DNA from: an uncultured Lachnospiraceae bacterium
Lineage (GTDB): Bacteria > Bacillota > Clostridia > Lachnospirales > Lachnospiraceae
Length of the DNA: 14,044 nt
Assembly (NCBI GenBank): GCA_944376975.1
Contig: CALWEE010000019.1
Coordinates: 1-14,044 of the forward strand
Direction of reading: 5' to 3'
Shown: positions 6,608 through 13,990 of the stretch, piece by piece
How positions within the stretch are numbered: position 1 is the stretch's first letter
Layout of the letters: every line of letters begins with the position of its first letter
Notes under the pieces: model-generated
What the model saw: only the letters and a program-made list of their open reading frames with translations
Database searches by the model: none
Told to the model about the DNA's origin: nothing
Translations under genes and position numbers: made by a program

Positions 6608-7978
6608 CTATCTTCTGCTCAAAAAGATGGTCGGGTCTCCGGCTCTTTCTGTCAGTCTGCCGTTTTCCATGATACCCATCTTTTCCAGCCATACTTCAAA
6701 TTCCCTGATCGGCCGCTTGCCAAGGACCTCCCGCACCGCGTTCACGTCGTGGTAGGCGTTGGTCTGGTAATTGAGCATGATATCATCGCTGCTGGGCACG
6801 CCCAGTATGTAATTGACGCCCGCGCTTCCCAAAAGGAGGGCCAGGTTCTCGATATCATTCTGATCGGCCTGCATATGGTTCGTATAACAGCAGTCGCAGC
6901 CCATGGGCACGCCGGAAAGCTTGGCCATGAAATGGTCTTCCAGGCCGGCGCGGATGACCTGTTTGCTGTCGTACAGATATTCGGGTCCGATAAAGCCGAC
7001 CACCGTGTTGACCATAAACGGCTCGAACACTCTCGCGAAGGCGTAGCACCGGGCTTCCATGGTCACCTGATCGGCGCCGTAATGGGCGTTGGAGGAAAGC
7101 TCGGAACCTTGTCCGGTCTCAAAATACATCAGGTTCGGGCCGACCGCTGTTCCCCTTTCTCTCAGGAGCTGTCGGGCTTCCCGCACCGTATCGGTGGTAA
7201 AACCGAAGGCCTTGTTCCCCTTTTCGCTTCCGGCGATGGACTGGAAGATCATATCGCAGGGAGCCCCCTGTTTCACCGCTTCGATCTGAGTCGTGATATG
7301 GCCAAGGACACAGATCTGGGTCGGTATCTCAAATTTATTTTTTACTTCATCAAACCGCTTCAGCACTTCGGCCAGGCTGGAAACCGTATCGTTTACCGGA
7401 TTCAGTCCCAGGAGCGCGTCGCCGCAGCCATAGCTGAGCCCTTCAAATAAAGAAGCGGTGATGCCTTCCACGTTGTCCGTCGTATGATTGGGCTGAAGCC
7501 TTGTGGCCATTGTCCCTCTCTTGCCGATGGTCGTGTTGCACGTGGCCGGTACTTCGATCTTCGCCGCGCCGTAGATCAGGTCCAGATTGGTCATGATCTT
7601 GGCTACAGCGGCGACCATTTCGCCGGTCAGCGCCTTGGACATATCTTTGATCTGATGTTCCGTCGTGGAATAATCGAGGATCCATTCCCGCAGATCGCTG
7701 ACTGTCCAGTTTTTGATCTTGTTGTAAAAGACCTGATTGATCCCGTCCTGATTCAGCCGGGTCACATCGTCTTCTTCATAGGGGACCACCGGATTCTCTC
7801 TCAGCTCCGAAAGACGCATGTTCGCCAGCACTTCTTTCGCCGCGACCCGTTCAAGATCGGAAGAAGCCGCCACGCCGGCCAGTATGTCGCCGGATTTTTC
7901 TTCATTTGCCTTTGCCAGCACTTCTTTCACGGAATCAAACCGGAAGATCTGGCCGCCTAACAATGTTCGATATGCCAT
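6608..7978 (-). CDS. eutB: EutB, ethanolamine ammonia-lyase large (catalytic) subunit
   Basis: The 456-residue catalytic subunit, which cleaves ethanolamine to acetaldehyde and ammonia by adenosylcobalamin radical chemistry. It aligns without gaps to the enterobacterial protein in the regions checked. The known active-site residues fall at the same numbers: Arg160 and Gln162 (ATRLQPN), Asn193 (GLNPV), Ser247 (FQSIAG), Glu287 (YFETGQG), Phe329 (VVGFIGPEYLY) and Asp362 (MGCDCCYTNH). It should therefore be active. The start is the ATG at 7978 (MAYRTLLGG), 6 bases after AGGTGG and 10 bases after the eutA stop. An in-frame TTG at 7996 overlaps eutA and is not needed. Confidence 0.97.
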   Translation of the reverse strand: MAYRTLLGGQIFRFDSVKEVLAKANEEKSGDILAGVAASSDLERVAAKEVLANMRLSELRENPVVPYEEDDVTRLNQDGINQVFYNKIKNWTVSDLREWILDYSTTEHQIKDMSKALTGEMVAAVAKIMTNLDLIYGAAKIEVPATCNTTIGKRGTMATRLQPNHTTDNVEGITASLFEGLSYGCGDALLGLNPVNDTVSSLAEVLKRFDEVKNKFEIPTQICVLGHITTQIEAVKQGAPCDMIFQSIAGSEKGNKAFGFTTDTVREARQLLRERGTAVGPNLMYFETGQGSELSSNAHYGADQVTMEARCYAFARVFEPFMVNTVVGFIGPEYLYDSKQVIRAGLEDHFMAKLSGVPMGCDCCYTNHMQADQNDIENLALLLGSAGVNYILGVPSSDDIMLNYQTNAYHDVNAVREVLGKRPIREFEVWLEKMGIMENGRLTERAGDPTIFLSRR

Positions 7979-7984
7979 AACGCA

Positions 7985-7990
7985 CCACCT
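7985..7990 (-). promoter_or_regulatory. eutB ribosome binding site (decides start)
   Basis: AGGTGG overlaps the eutA stop codon TAG (7989-7991) and sits 6 bases before the ATG at 7978. It suggests coupled translation of eutA and eutB. Confidence 0.65.
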
Positions 7991-9425
7991 ATCCAAAGAT
8001 TAATGTTTTGACAACCACCGGGATGACCAGGCCATCCACCAGCGGTTTCCCCATATCCACAAAATCATTCTGATCCACCTGAATGGAATCGACGCAGATC
8101 ACGTCCCGTTTTCCTTTCAGCATACGGGTCATCACCTGTCCCAGGGCTTTGGCCATATCGTATTCCAATACGATGATCAGCGGAACACCCGGCGGAAGCG
8201 TTTCATCGAGCACGCCGGACAGGCATGCCGCCATCCGCCTCAGTTCTGTATATGAAGGATTTTGTTTGCCTTTCATTGCCACGATCAGCTGTTCGCTGTC
8301 GCTTTGCTCCAGCATCCACCGGAGCTTCTCGCGAAACCATTCCCTGTCGTCGGCGAAACAATGCTCCTGTTCACGGACAGTCAGTTTCAGCACCGGAATG
8401 TTTTTCAGAGGGAACACGTCCCGGTCATAGGCGATCGTGCTTCCCGATACCGATGTGGTATAGCTTCCGGCCCCGACGACGGTGGCCCTTATGGTCTCCT
8501 TCGCGTCAACGACCCGGTACTCGGACCAGAGACGGCTCTGTCTTATGGCGTCCCCCAGGACGACGCCGATGTCTCCGTAAGGATTCCACGGCCCTTCCTT
8601 GTGGACGTAGAGGCAATCCGCCACGCCGCCGGAAAAACAAACTGCCCGGATCGGCTTGTCAAAATCAAAGGGTGAACTTCCAGGCGTCACAATGGAATCA
8701 AGAAGGGGACTGTCTTTATGTTCCAGCCAGTCGCCAAGCAATTCCGCCATCTTCCGGCATATGCTTTCCACCGTCTGGTAATCCGCCTCCATGCCGGGCC
8801 GTATATCCAGCCCTTCATGGTCGGCTATACGTCTGACGCTGTCGCTGACATAAGTCACTTTCATATCCTGATCGACCCGGATGAGCCGGCCGCCGATATC
8901 CAGGCAGCCTTTGGCGATCACCTCACCGCAGTCGAACAGGACCGCGTTGGTCGTTCCGCCCCCGATATCCAGGTTGACCACCGTGCACTGCCGCTCTTTT
9001 GAATAAGCCGCCGCCCCGCTGCCCTTGCCCGCGATGATGGATTCCAGGTCAGGCCCGGCTGTCGAAACGACAAACTCGCCGGCAAAATCGCTCAGCTCCT
9101 TCAGCACGATCTCGGAATTCTCCTTCCGGGCCGATTCTCCGGTGATGATCACCGCCCCGGTCTGCGTGTCTCCCGGAGCGAACCCTGCCTTTAAAAACTC
9201 TCCGGCCACAATGGCGCGTACCTTTTCGCCGTCGATCATGACCCGGTCTTTCAGGGGAGTCATATAAATGTCACTTTTGTAAACGACGTTTTTATCGGCG
9301 ATCTCGATGTGGGGAACGGCAAAGTATCCTGCCGAATTTTTAAATGTGAGCCGGCTGAAGATGACCTGCGTCGTCGATGTGCCAATGTCAATACCCACGC
9401 TCAAAATGGTCGACTCTTCACGCAT
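7989..9425 (-). CDS. eutA: EutA, ethanolamine ammonia-lyase reactivating factor
   Basis: A 478-residue ASKHA-fold ATPase of the EutA family (about 467 in enterobacteria). Phosphate-binding loops are SVGIDIGTSTTQVIFSRL (9-26) and VNLDIGGGTTNAVLF (150-164). The AGPDLESIIAGKGSGA region and a CFSGGVADCLY adenosine-type motif are also present. EutA exchanges damaged cobalamin in EutBC for intact adenosylcobalamin at the cost of ATP, which protects the enzyme from suicide inactivation. It is the first gene after the eut promoter. The ATG at 9425 follows GGAGG by 9 bases and begins MREESTILSVG; an in-frame GTG at 9455 would add 10 unconserved residues and has no ribosome site. Confidence 0.95.
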   Translation of the reverse strand: MREESTILSVGIDIGTSTTQVIFSRLTFKNSAGYFAVPHIEIADKNVVYKSDIYMTPLKDRVMIDGEKVRAIVAGEFLKAGFAPGDTQTGAVIITGESARKENSEIVLKELSDFAGEFVVSTAGPDLESIIAGKGSGAAAYSKERQCTVVNLDIGGGTTNAVLFDCGEVIAKGCLDIGGRLIRVDQDMKVTYVSDSVRRIADHEGLDIRPGMEADYQTVESICRKMAELLGDWLEHKDSPLLDSIVTPGSSPFDFDKPIRAVCFSGGVADCLYVHKEGPWNPYGDIGVVLGDAIRQSRLWSEYRVVDAKETIRATVVGAGSYTTSVSGSTIAYDRDVFPLKNIPVLKLTVREQEHCFADDREWFREKLRWMLEQSDSEQLIVAMKGKQNPSYTELRRMAACLSGVLDETLPPGVPLIIVLEYDMAKALGQVMTRMLKGKRDVICVDSIQVDQNDFVDMGKPLVDGLVIPVVVKTLIFG

Positions 9426-9434
9426 GCTCTCACC

Positions 9435-9439
9435 CCTCC
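9435..9439 (-). promoter_or_regulatory. eutA ribosome binding site (decides start)
   Basis: GGAGG in GATGGAGGGGTGAG lies 9 bases before the ATG at 9425 and downstream of the alternative GTG at 9455, which it therefore rules against. Confidence 0.8.
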
Positions 9440-9517
9440 ATCGCCCTGTTGCCACGTCCTGTTTGTGACTTTTTTGTCAATTTTTAACAATAAATTGCCT
9501 ATCTCGGACATTATATC

Positions 9518-9536
9518 GGTATCATTATACTATACC
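9518..9536. promoter_or_regulatory. Dyad covering the eut -10 box (putative operator)
   Basis: On the plus strand GGTATCATTATACTATACC has 5-bp arms GGTAT/ATACC around a 9-base centre that contains the -10 box. It shares the run GTATCATT with a second dyad exactly 60 bases upstream in the transcription sense. A repressor site is the simplest reading, but an AT-rich promoter can give such symmetry by chance. Confidence 0.4.
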
Positions 9537-9552
9537 TTTTTAAAATTCACAA
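9524..9552 (-). promoter_or_regulatory. eut operon promoter (sigma-A type)
   Basis: Read on the minus strand, TTGTGA (9547-9552) and a perfect TATAAT (9524-9529) are separated by 17 bases. Transcription would start near 9517, giving a leader of about 90 bases to eutA. It lies downstream of the ptsI terminator and is the only good promoter seen for the eut genes. The imperfect -35 leaves room for control by an activator. Confidence 0.72.
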
Positions 9553-9578
9553 TAGTTGTGTTGCATTTTTTTCAAAAA

Positions 9579-9592
9579 GTATCATTTGATAC
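9579..9592. promoter_or_regulatory. Palindrome upstream of the eut promoter (putative activator/operator site)
   Basis: GTATCA-TT-TGATAC is a perfect 6-2-6 palindrome in AT-rich flanks. Its centre is about 68 bases upstream of the predicted start of transcription, a position often used by activators. It shares GTATCATT with the dyad at 9518-9536. I do not recognise the binding protein. Confidence 0.45.
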
Positions 9593-9668
9593 ATTTTGTT
9601 TGGCCACAAAAGCCGTCAACGCCTTGTTTTTTCTGACTTTTGGTCACTCTATATTCTGGCAAACACGC

Positions 9669-9707
9669 TGTCCGGTCCCGGGAAAAAAGCCCGCCTCCGG
9701 CCGGACA
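9669..9707. other. Long-loop inverted repeat between ptsI terminator and eut promoter
   Basis: TGTCCGG (9669-9675) and CCGGACA (9701-9707) pair as a 7-bp stem around a GC-rich 25-base centre that has a run of six T on the minus strand and can itself fold weakly (CGGG/CCCG). It lies just beyond the ptsI terminator and may be a backup terminator. The function is uncertain. Confidence 0.4.
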
Positions 9708-9709
9708 CC

Positions 9710-9741
9710 AAAAAAGGACTTCCGCGCGTACGCGGAAGTCC
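9710..9741 (-). terminator. Rho-independent terminator of ptsI
   Basis: A perfect 11-bp GC-rich stem, GGACTTCCGCG (9716-9726) with CGCGGAAGTCC (9731-9741), has a 4-base loop and is followed on the minus strand by six T (9710-9715). It starts about 45 bases after the ptsI stop and should separate ptsI transcription from the eut operon. Confidence 0.93.
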
Positions 9742-9751
9742 CGTATCGTCC

Positions 9752-9773
9752 ACCTGGCGGATCGGCGCCAGGT
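9752..9773 (-). other. Hairpin directly after ptsI
   Basis: ACCTGGCG and CGCCAGGT form an 8-bp stem with a 6-base loop. It lacks a T-run and lies between the ptsI stop and the terminator. It probably protects the mRNA 3' end or assists termination. Confidence 0.55.
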
Positions 9774-9785
9774 ATCGTTCTTTAT

Positions 9786-11402
9786 TTATTCACACTCTCT
9801 GACTTTCTGACGGAGCGGCAGGATCATGGACGGTGAAACGCTCAGCTCGTCAAAGCCCATCTTCAGGAACGTCTCCGTAAGCGTCAGGTCCGCTCCCAGC
9901 TCGCCGCAGATGCCGGCCCAGGCGCCTGCCTTATGGGCGTTGTCCACGATCATCTGGAGCATGCGCAGGATCGCCGGATGATGGGAATCGTAGATCTTGT
10001 CAAGCTGCGGGTTCTGACGGTCGATGGCCAGCGTATACTGGGTCAGGTCGTTTGTTCCCACGCTGAAGAAGTCCACCTCTTTCGCCAGTTCGTCGCTGAT
10101 CATGACGGCGGCCGGCGTTTCGATCATGATACCCAGCTCCAGGTCTTCCTTATAAGGCACGCCCGCCTCGTCCAGTTCCGCCTTCACTTCATTCACGATC
10201 TCTTTGATCTGACGTACTTCGTCAACGGAGATGATCATGGGGAACATGATGGAAATGTTGCCGAAGGCGCTGGCCCGGAACAAAGCTCTTAACTGGGTCT
10301 TGAAAATGTCGATCCGGTCAAGGCAGATACGGATCGCCCGGTAACCCATGGCCGGGTTGTCTTCATGCGCCAGGTTGAAATAGCCGATCTGTTTGTCCGC
10401 GCCGATATCCAGCGTACGGATGATGACTTTCTTGCCTGCCATTGTCTCCGCCACCGACTTGTATACCTGGAACTGCTCGTCTTCTGTCGGATATTCATCT
10501 TTTTCCAGATAAAGGAATTCGCTCCGGAACAGGCCGATGCCGCCGGCATCGTTCTGAAGCACGTTGACCACGTCGGATACGCCGCCGATGTTGGCGTACA
10601 GATTGATCTTCTGCCCGCTCTTCGTCACGTTCTCCTGGCCTTTCAGTTTCTGGAGCATCTCCCGTTTCTCCAGCTCTTCCTGACGCCGTTTCTCCATGAC
10701 CGTCAGCGTGTCGGTGTCCGGATCGATGTACAGGGAACCTTCAAAACCGTCTACCACCGCTTTCTTGCCGTTGCAATCTTCCGGGAAATCCACGCCGATG
10801 ATGGCCGGGATGTTCATGGTCCGGGCAAGGATGGCCGTATGGGAATTGGAAGAACCGTGACGGGTCACGAAAGCGAGGATCTTGGACTTGTCGAGCTGGA
10901 CGGTCTCACTGGGCGCCAGGTCGTCCGCCACAAGGATCACCGGCTTGTCCGTGTCCACTTCGTTTCCGCCCGCGCCGGTCAGGATGCGGATGATCCGTTC
11001 GGATATATCCTTAACGTCCGCCGCTCTTTCTTTCATGTAATCATCGTCCATGGAGGCGAACATCTGGGAGAAGTTCTCTCCGGTGACCGCCACCGCGTAT
11101 TCCGCGTTGACTTCCTGGGTCGTGATCATATTCGTGATCGATTCGATAAAATCGAGATCTTCAAGCATCATCTGATGCACTTCAAAAATAGCCGCGTTGG
11201 CTTCGCCCACTTCTGCCAGCGCTTTGTCATACAGTCCCTTCAACTGTTCGGCGGCGGTCGCTTTCGCGTCTTCAAACCGTTTCATTTCTGTTTCCGTATC
11301 GTCCACATGCAGCCTCTTTACCTGGGCTTCATCTTTCTTCAGGAAAGAGATATCGCCGATCGCGATCCCGCCAAATACGGATTTGCCGAATATTTTTTTC
11401 AT
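9786..11402 (-). CDS. ptsI: PtsI, phosphoenolpyruvate-protein phosphotransferase (PTS enzyme I)
   Basis: Cytoplasmic enzyme I of the sugar phosphotransferase system, which moves phosphate from PEP to HPr. At 538 residues it is within the normal range (about 540-575). The HPr-binding helical domain comes first. The phosphohistidine is His188 in RHGSSNSHTAILAR. The PEP-binding barrel shows GIGLFRSEFLYL, TLDIGADK, NPAMGYRAIRICL, GIMIETPAAVM and FFSVGTNDLTQYTLAIDRQNPQL, and the catalytic Cys499 lies in GICGELGAD. The ATG at 11402 follows GGGAGGT by about 8 bases. It has its own promoter and terminator and is not next to an HPr gene (ptsH), so it is a single-gene unit here. Confidence 0.96.
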   Translation of the reverse strand: MKKIFGKSVFGGIAIGDISFLKKDEAQVKRLHVDDTETEMKRFEDAKATAAEQLKGLYDKALAEVGEANAAIFEVHQMMLEDLDFIESITNMITTQEVNAEYAVAVTGENFSQMFASMDDDYMKERAADVKDISERIIRILTGAGGNEVDTDKPVILVADDLAPSETVQLDKSKILAFVTRHGSSNSHTAILARTMNIPAIIGVDFPEDCNGKKAVVDGFEGSLYIDPDTDTLTVMEKRRQEELEKREMLQKLKGQENVTKSGQKINLYANIGGVSDVVNVLQNDAGGIGLFRSEFLYLEKDEYPTEDEQFQVYKSVAETMAGKKVIIRTLDIGADKQIGYFNLAHEDNPAMGYRAIRICLDRIDIFKTQLRALFRASAFGNISIMFPMIISVDEVRQIKEIVNEVKAELDEAGVPYKEDLELGIMIETPAAVMISDELAKEVDFFSVGTNDLTQYTLAIDRQNPQLDKIYDSHHPAILRMLQMIVDNAHKAGAWAGICGELGADLTLTETFLKMGFDELSVSPSMILPLRQKVRECE

Positions 11403-11438
11403 ACCTGGCTACCTCCCAATAATAATAATTCAATATCT

Positions 11439-11467
11439 ATTATGAACGAAAATGTGCTCGATTTCAA
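11439..11467 (-). promoter_or_regulatory. ptsI promoter (sigma-A type)
   Basis: In the gap after truA, TTGAAA (11462-11467) and CATAAT (11439-11444) are spaced by exactly 17 bases on the minus strand. Transcription would start about 30 bases before the ptsI ATG. No terminator is visible between truA and this promoter, so some read-through from truA is possible. Confidence 0.72.
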
Positions 11468-11486
11468 GCATTCTTTTGTAATTATT

Positions 11487-12233
11487 TTACATATAACGGA
11501 CATTTTCCAGGCACAATCCCTGGGGAGGCGCCATGACGCCGGCCATTTCCCGATTTTTCGACAAAAGGACGTCCTCAACGCTTTGAGGCGCCTTTTTACC
11601 GGCTCCGATCTCCGCCAGCGTCCCGGTCAGGATGCGGACCATATGGTATAAAAACCCATCGCCGACAAACACCAGCCGAAGCTGCCGCTCCTGCTTTTCG
11701 ATCCGTATTTCCCGGATACAGCGCACCGTCGACTTATTGGTCCTGCGGACAGAGGAAAAGCCGAGGAAATCGTGTTCCCCCTCAAGCAGCTTCGCCGCTT
11801 CCCGCATCTTTTCCACATCGGTCACCCAGGGCGCGTACCAGGTATACTTCCGGTCAAATACACAGGGACACGGCCCTGTGGCGATCCGGTACACATATGT
11901 CTTTGACAGGGCGTTTAAACGGCTGTGGAACCGGGGAGCGGCTTCCCGCGCGTCCAGGATGCCGATGTCCTCCGGAAGGTACCGGTTCATCTGATCCCGC
12001 AGTTCTTCACAGCTCATATCGGTACAGGTGTGGAAATTGGCGACCTGACCGGCCGCGTGCACGCCTTTGTCCGTGCGTCCCGACCCGATGACGTTCACCG
12101 TCTCATCTGTCAGCCGGGAAAGCACCGTTTCCAGACGGCTCTGGATCGTGTCGTTCCCGCCGCTTTTCCCCAGCCGCTGCCAGCCGTCATACCGGCTTCC
12201 GTCATATTCTATGAGCAGACGAATATTACGCAT
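11487..12233 (-). CDS. truA: TruA, tRNA pseudouridine(38-40) synthase
   Basis: A 248-residue TruA that converts uridines 38-40 of the tRNA anticodon arm to pseudouridine. The catalytic Asp55 is in SGRTDKGVHA. Other family motifs are IEYDGSRYDGWQ near the start, YLPEDIGI, ARFHSR-type APRFHSRLNALSKTYVYRI, GEHDFLGFSS, GDGFLYHMVRILTGTL and the C-terminal APPQGLCL. The ATG at 12233 overlaps the end of the upstream ABC gene by 8 bases and has AGGAG about 9 bases before it, so the two genes are translated from one message. This pairing with a transporter looks like convenience, not shared function. Confidence 0.96.
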   Translation of the reverse strand: MRNIRLLIEYDGSRYDGWQRLGKSGGNDTIQSRLETVLSRLTDETVNVIGSGRTDKGVHAAGQVANFHTCTDMSCEELRDQMNRYLPEDIGILDAREAAPRFHSRLNALSKTYVYRIATGPCPCVFDRKYTWYAPWVTDVEKMREAAKLLEGEHDFLGFSSVRRTNKSTVRCIREIRIEKQERQLRLVFVGDGFLYHMVRILTGTLAEIGAGKKAPQSVEDVLLSKNREMAGVMAPPQGLCLENVRYM

Positions 12234-13977
12234 CCGCTTTCTCTCCTGTCTTTAGATATTTAAAACATTTCACATAATGGGGCGCGCCTTTGCCCATGGA
12301 AATGTCCACGCTGGCCGGCCGCCCATCCCGGCATTTTTCCCGCCGTTCCTGGCATCGGCTGTAAAAAGGACAGCCTCTGCTTTCCTTCATCTCGCTTTTC
12401 TGTTCCACATCGGTCACGCGGCCCATATGCCGCTCGCCGTCCAATATGGAATGGAACAGCAGCCGGGTGTAAGGATGGCAGGGATGTTTATAGATATCCG
12501 CCACTTCCGCTTCTTCCACGATCTCGCCCAGATACATGACGATGACCCGGTGGCAGAACTGACGGACGATGTTCAGGTCATGGGAAATGAACAGATAGGT
12601 CAGTCCCCGTTCTTTCTGGAGATCCATGAGCAGATCCAGTATCTGGGACTGGATCGTCACGTCCAGCGCGGATACCGGTTCGTCCGCCACGATGAAACGG
12701 GCGTCCAGTATGAGCGCTACGCCGATGCTCACCCGCTGCCGCTGCCCGCCGGACAGTTCCGCGGGATACCGGTCAGCGAAAGACGGATCGAGGCCCACTT
12801 TGACAAGCATCTCATCCACTCTTTTTTTCCGTTCTTTCCGGTCTTTTATCCCCTGGATCTTCAGCGGTTCTTCCAATATCCATCCCACTTTTTTCGTCGG
12901 GTTCAGCGAACTGTAAGGATCCTGGAAAACAAGCTGGGGACGGGTCTCCTTCAGTGAAAGTTTGCCGTCGTAATGGGTGTTCAGGCCGACGACGCACTTG
13001 GCCAACGTGGATTTGCCGCATCCGCTCTCGCCCACCAGGCCCAGTATCTCCCCTTCCCGTATATAAAACGACACGTCCTGTATCACGTGTTTGGTCACCG
13101 GTTTCGAGAACATGCCCTTTCCCCGGACATGGTAATACACGTTCAGCCGCTTGGCTTCCAGCATATGCTCCGGCTTCCGGTCGTCCTCCCGGGCTTTCGG
13201 GATGGAGGCCACCAGATGCTTTGTGTATTCATGTTTCGGATGTTCCAGCACGTCGGCCACGCTGCCGCTCTCCACGATCCGCCCTTTATACAGGACGATG
13301 ACCCGCCGGCAGATCTCCCGGATCACGTTCAGGTCATGGGAAATGAACAGGATCGACGTCTGGGCTTCCAGATGGATCTTCCGGAGAAGCTGGAGGATCT
13401 GCATCTGCACCGTCACGTCCAGCGCGGTCGTAGGTTCATCGGCGATAAGGAGCTTGGGCCAGCAGACCATGGCCATGGCGATCATGACCCGCTGGCGCAT
13501 GCCGCCGGAAAGCTGATGAGGATATTTCCCGCAGATGGTTTCCGCGTCGGAAAGACCCACGCTTTTTAAATTCTCCAGGACACGCCGGCGGATCTGGTCT
13601 TCCGGAAGGGACGTGTGCAGCCGGAGGCTTTCCGCCACCTGCCAGCCGATACGTCTGACCGGGTTCAGGGACGTCATCGGTTCCTGGAAGATCATGGATA
13701 TATCGTCTCCCTGGATCTTGCGCCGTTCCTCCGGGCTCAACGCCAGCAAATCTTTTCCGTCAAAAAGGATCTGTCCGCCGGCGGCTTTCGCGCCGTTCTT
13801 CCACAGCCCCATGATGGCATGGGCCGTCATGCTCTTTCCGGAGCCCGACTCGCCCACGATGCCAACGATCTCTCCCTGATACATATCAAAGCTTAAGTCA
13901 TCCACCACTTTATCGAACCCGTCCGGTTCTTCAAAACCGATGGTCAGATTCCTGACTTCCAGAAGTTTTTCAGCCAT
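12226..13977 (-). CDS. Fused double-ATPase subunit of a peptide/nickel-type ABC transporter (DppD-DppF/GsiA-like)
   Basis: A 583-residue protein with two complete ABC ATPase domains in one chain. Domain 1 has Walker A GESGSGKS (42-49), signature LSGGMRQR (156-163), Walker B LLIADEP and switch FISHD. Domain 2 has GESGCGKST (316-324), LSGGQRQR (408-415), FIVADEP and FISHD. The Cys-containing tail CPFYSRCQERREKC...YVKC is the OppD/F-type C-terminal motif found in peptide, nickel and glutathione importers. It energises import with membrane permeases, the last of which ends just upstream. Domain 2 is short between Walker A and the Q-loop (about 28 residues). The ATG at 13977 is chosen because AGGAGG lies 7 bases upstream; the in-frame GTG at 13983 is only one base from it. 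The substrate cannot be told. Confidence 0.92.
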   Translation of the reverse strand: MAEKLLEVRNLTIGFEEPDGFDKVVDDLSFDMYQGEIVGIVGESGSGKSMTAHAIMGLWKNGAKAAGGQILFDGKDLLALSPEERRKIQGDDISMIFQEPMTSLNPVRRIGWQVAESLRLHTSLPEDQIRRRVLENLKSVGLSDAETICGKYPHQLSGGMRQRVMIAMAMVCWPKLLIADEPTTALDVTVQMQILQLLRKIHLEAQTSILFISHDLNVIREICRRVIVLYKGRIVESGSVADVLEHPKHEYTKHLVASIPKAREDDRKPEHMLEAKRLNVYYHVRGKGMFSKPVTKHVIQDVSFYIREGEILGLVGESGCGKSTLAKCVVGLNTHYDGKLSLKETRPQLVFQDPYSSLNPTKKVGWILEEPLKIQGIKDRKERKKRVDEMLVKVGLDPSFADRYPAELSGGQRQRVSIGVALILDARFIVADEPVSALDVTIQSQILDLLMDLQKERGLTYLFISHDLNIVRQFCHRVIVMYLGEIVEEAEVADIYKHPCHPYTRLLFHSILDGERHMGRVTDVEQKSEMKESRGCPFYSRCQERREKCRDGRPASVDISMGKGAPHYVKCFKYLKTGEKADA

Positions 13978-13984
13978 ATCCACA

Positions 13985-13990
13985 CCTCCT
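13985..13990 (-). promoter_or_regulatory. Ribosome binding site of the fused ABC ATPase gene (decides start)
   Basis: AGGAGG overlaps the stop codon of the upstream permease gene and lies 7 bases before the ATG at 13977, which excludes the GTG at 13983 as the start. Confidence 0.8.

Noticed and set aside
6116..7450. Long open frame on the plus strand opposite eutB and eutC (444 codons)
   Set aside because: It is antisense to two strongly conserved genes, spans both, has no recognisable domain and arises from codon bias of the GC-rich strand.
9475..9480. Perfect TTGACA in the eutA leader as a second -35 box
   Set aside because: At 16-18 bases downstream there is only GC-containing sequence (ACGTGG) and no -10, and the spot is inside the expected leader.
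9455..9517. ANTAR (EutV) binding hairpins or a cobalamin riboswitch in the eut leader
   Set aside because: The leader is only about 90 bases. Its single hexaloop hairpin lacks the A-first, G-fourth loop and there is no paired second hairpin. No B12-box or long riboswitch fold fits in this space.
10365..11651. Long open frame on the plus strand opposite ptsI and the end of truA (428 codons)
   Set aside because: It crosses ptsI, its promoter and truA in antisense. The protein has no recognisable motif and the genes on the other strand are certain.
13981..13983. GTG start for the fused ABC ATPase
   Set aside because: It is one base from AGGAGG. The ATG six bases later has ideal spacing and gives the usual N-terminus.
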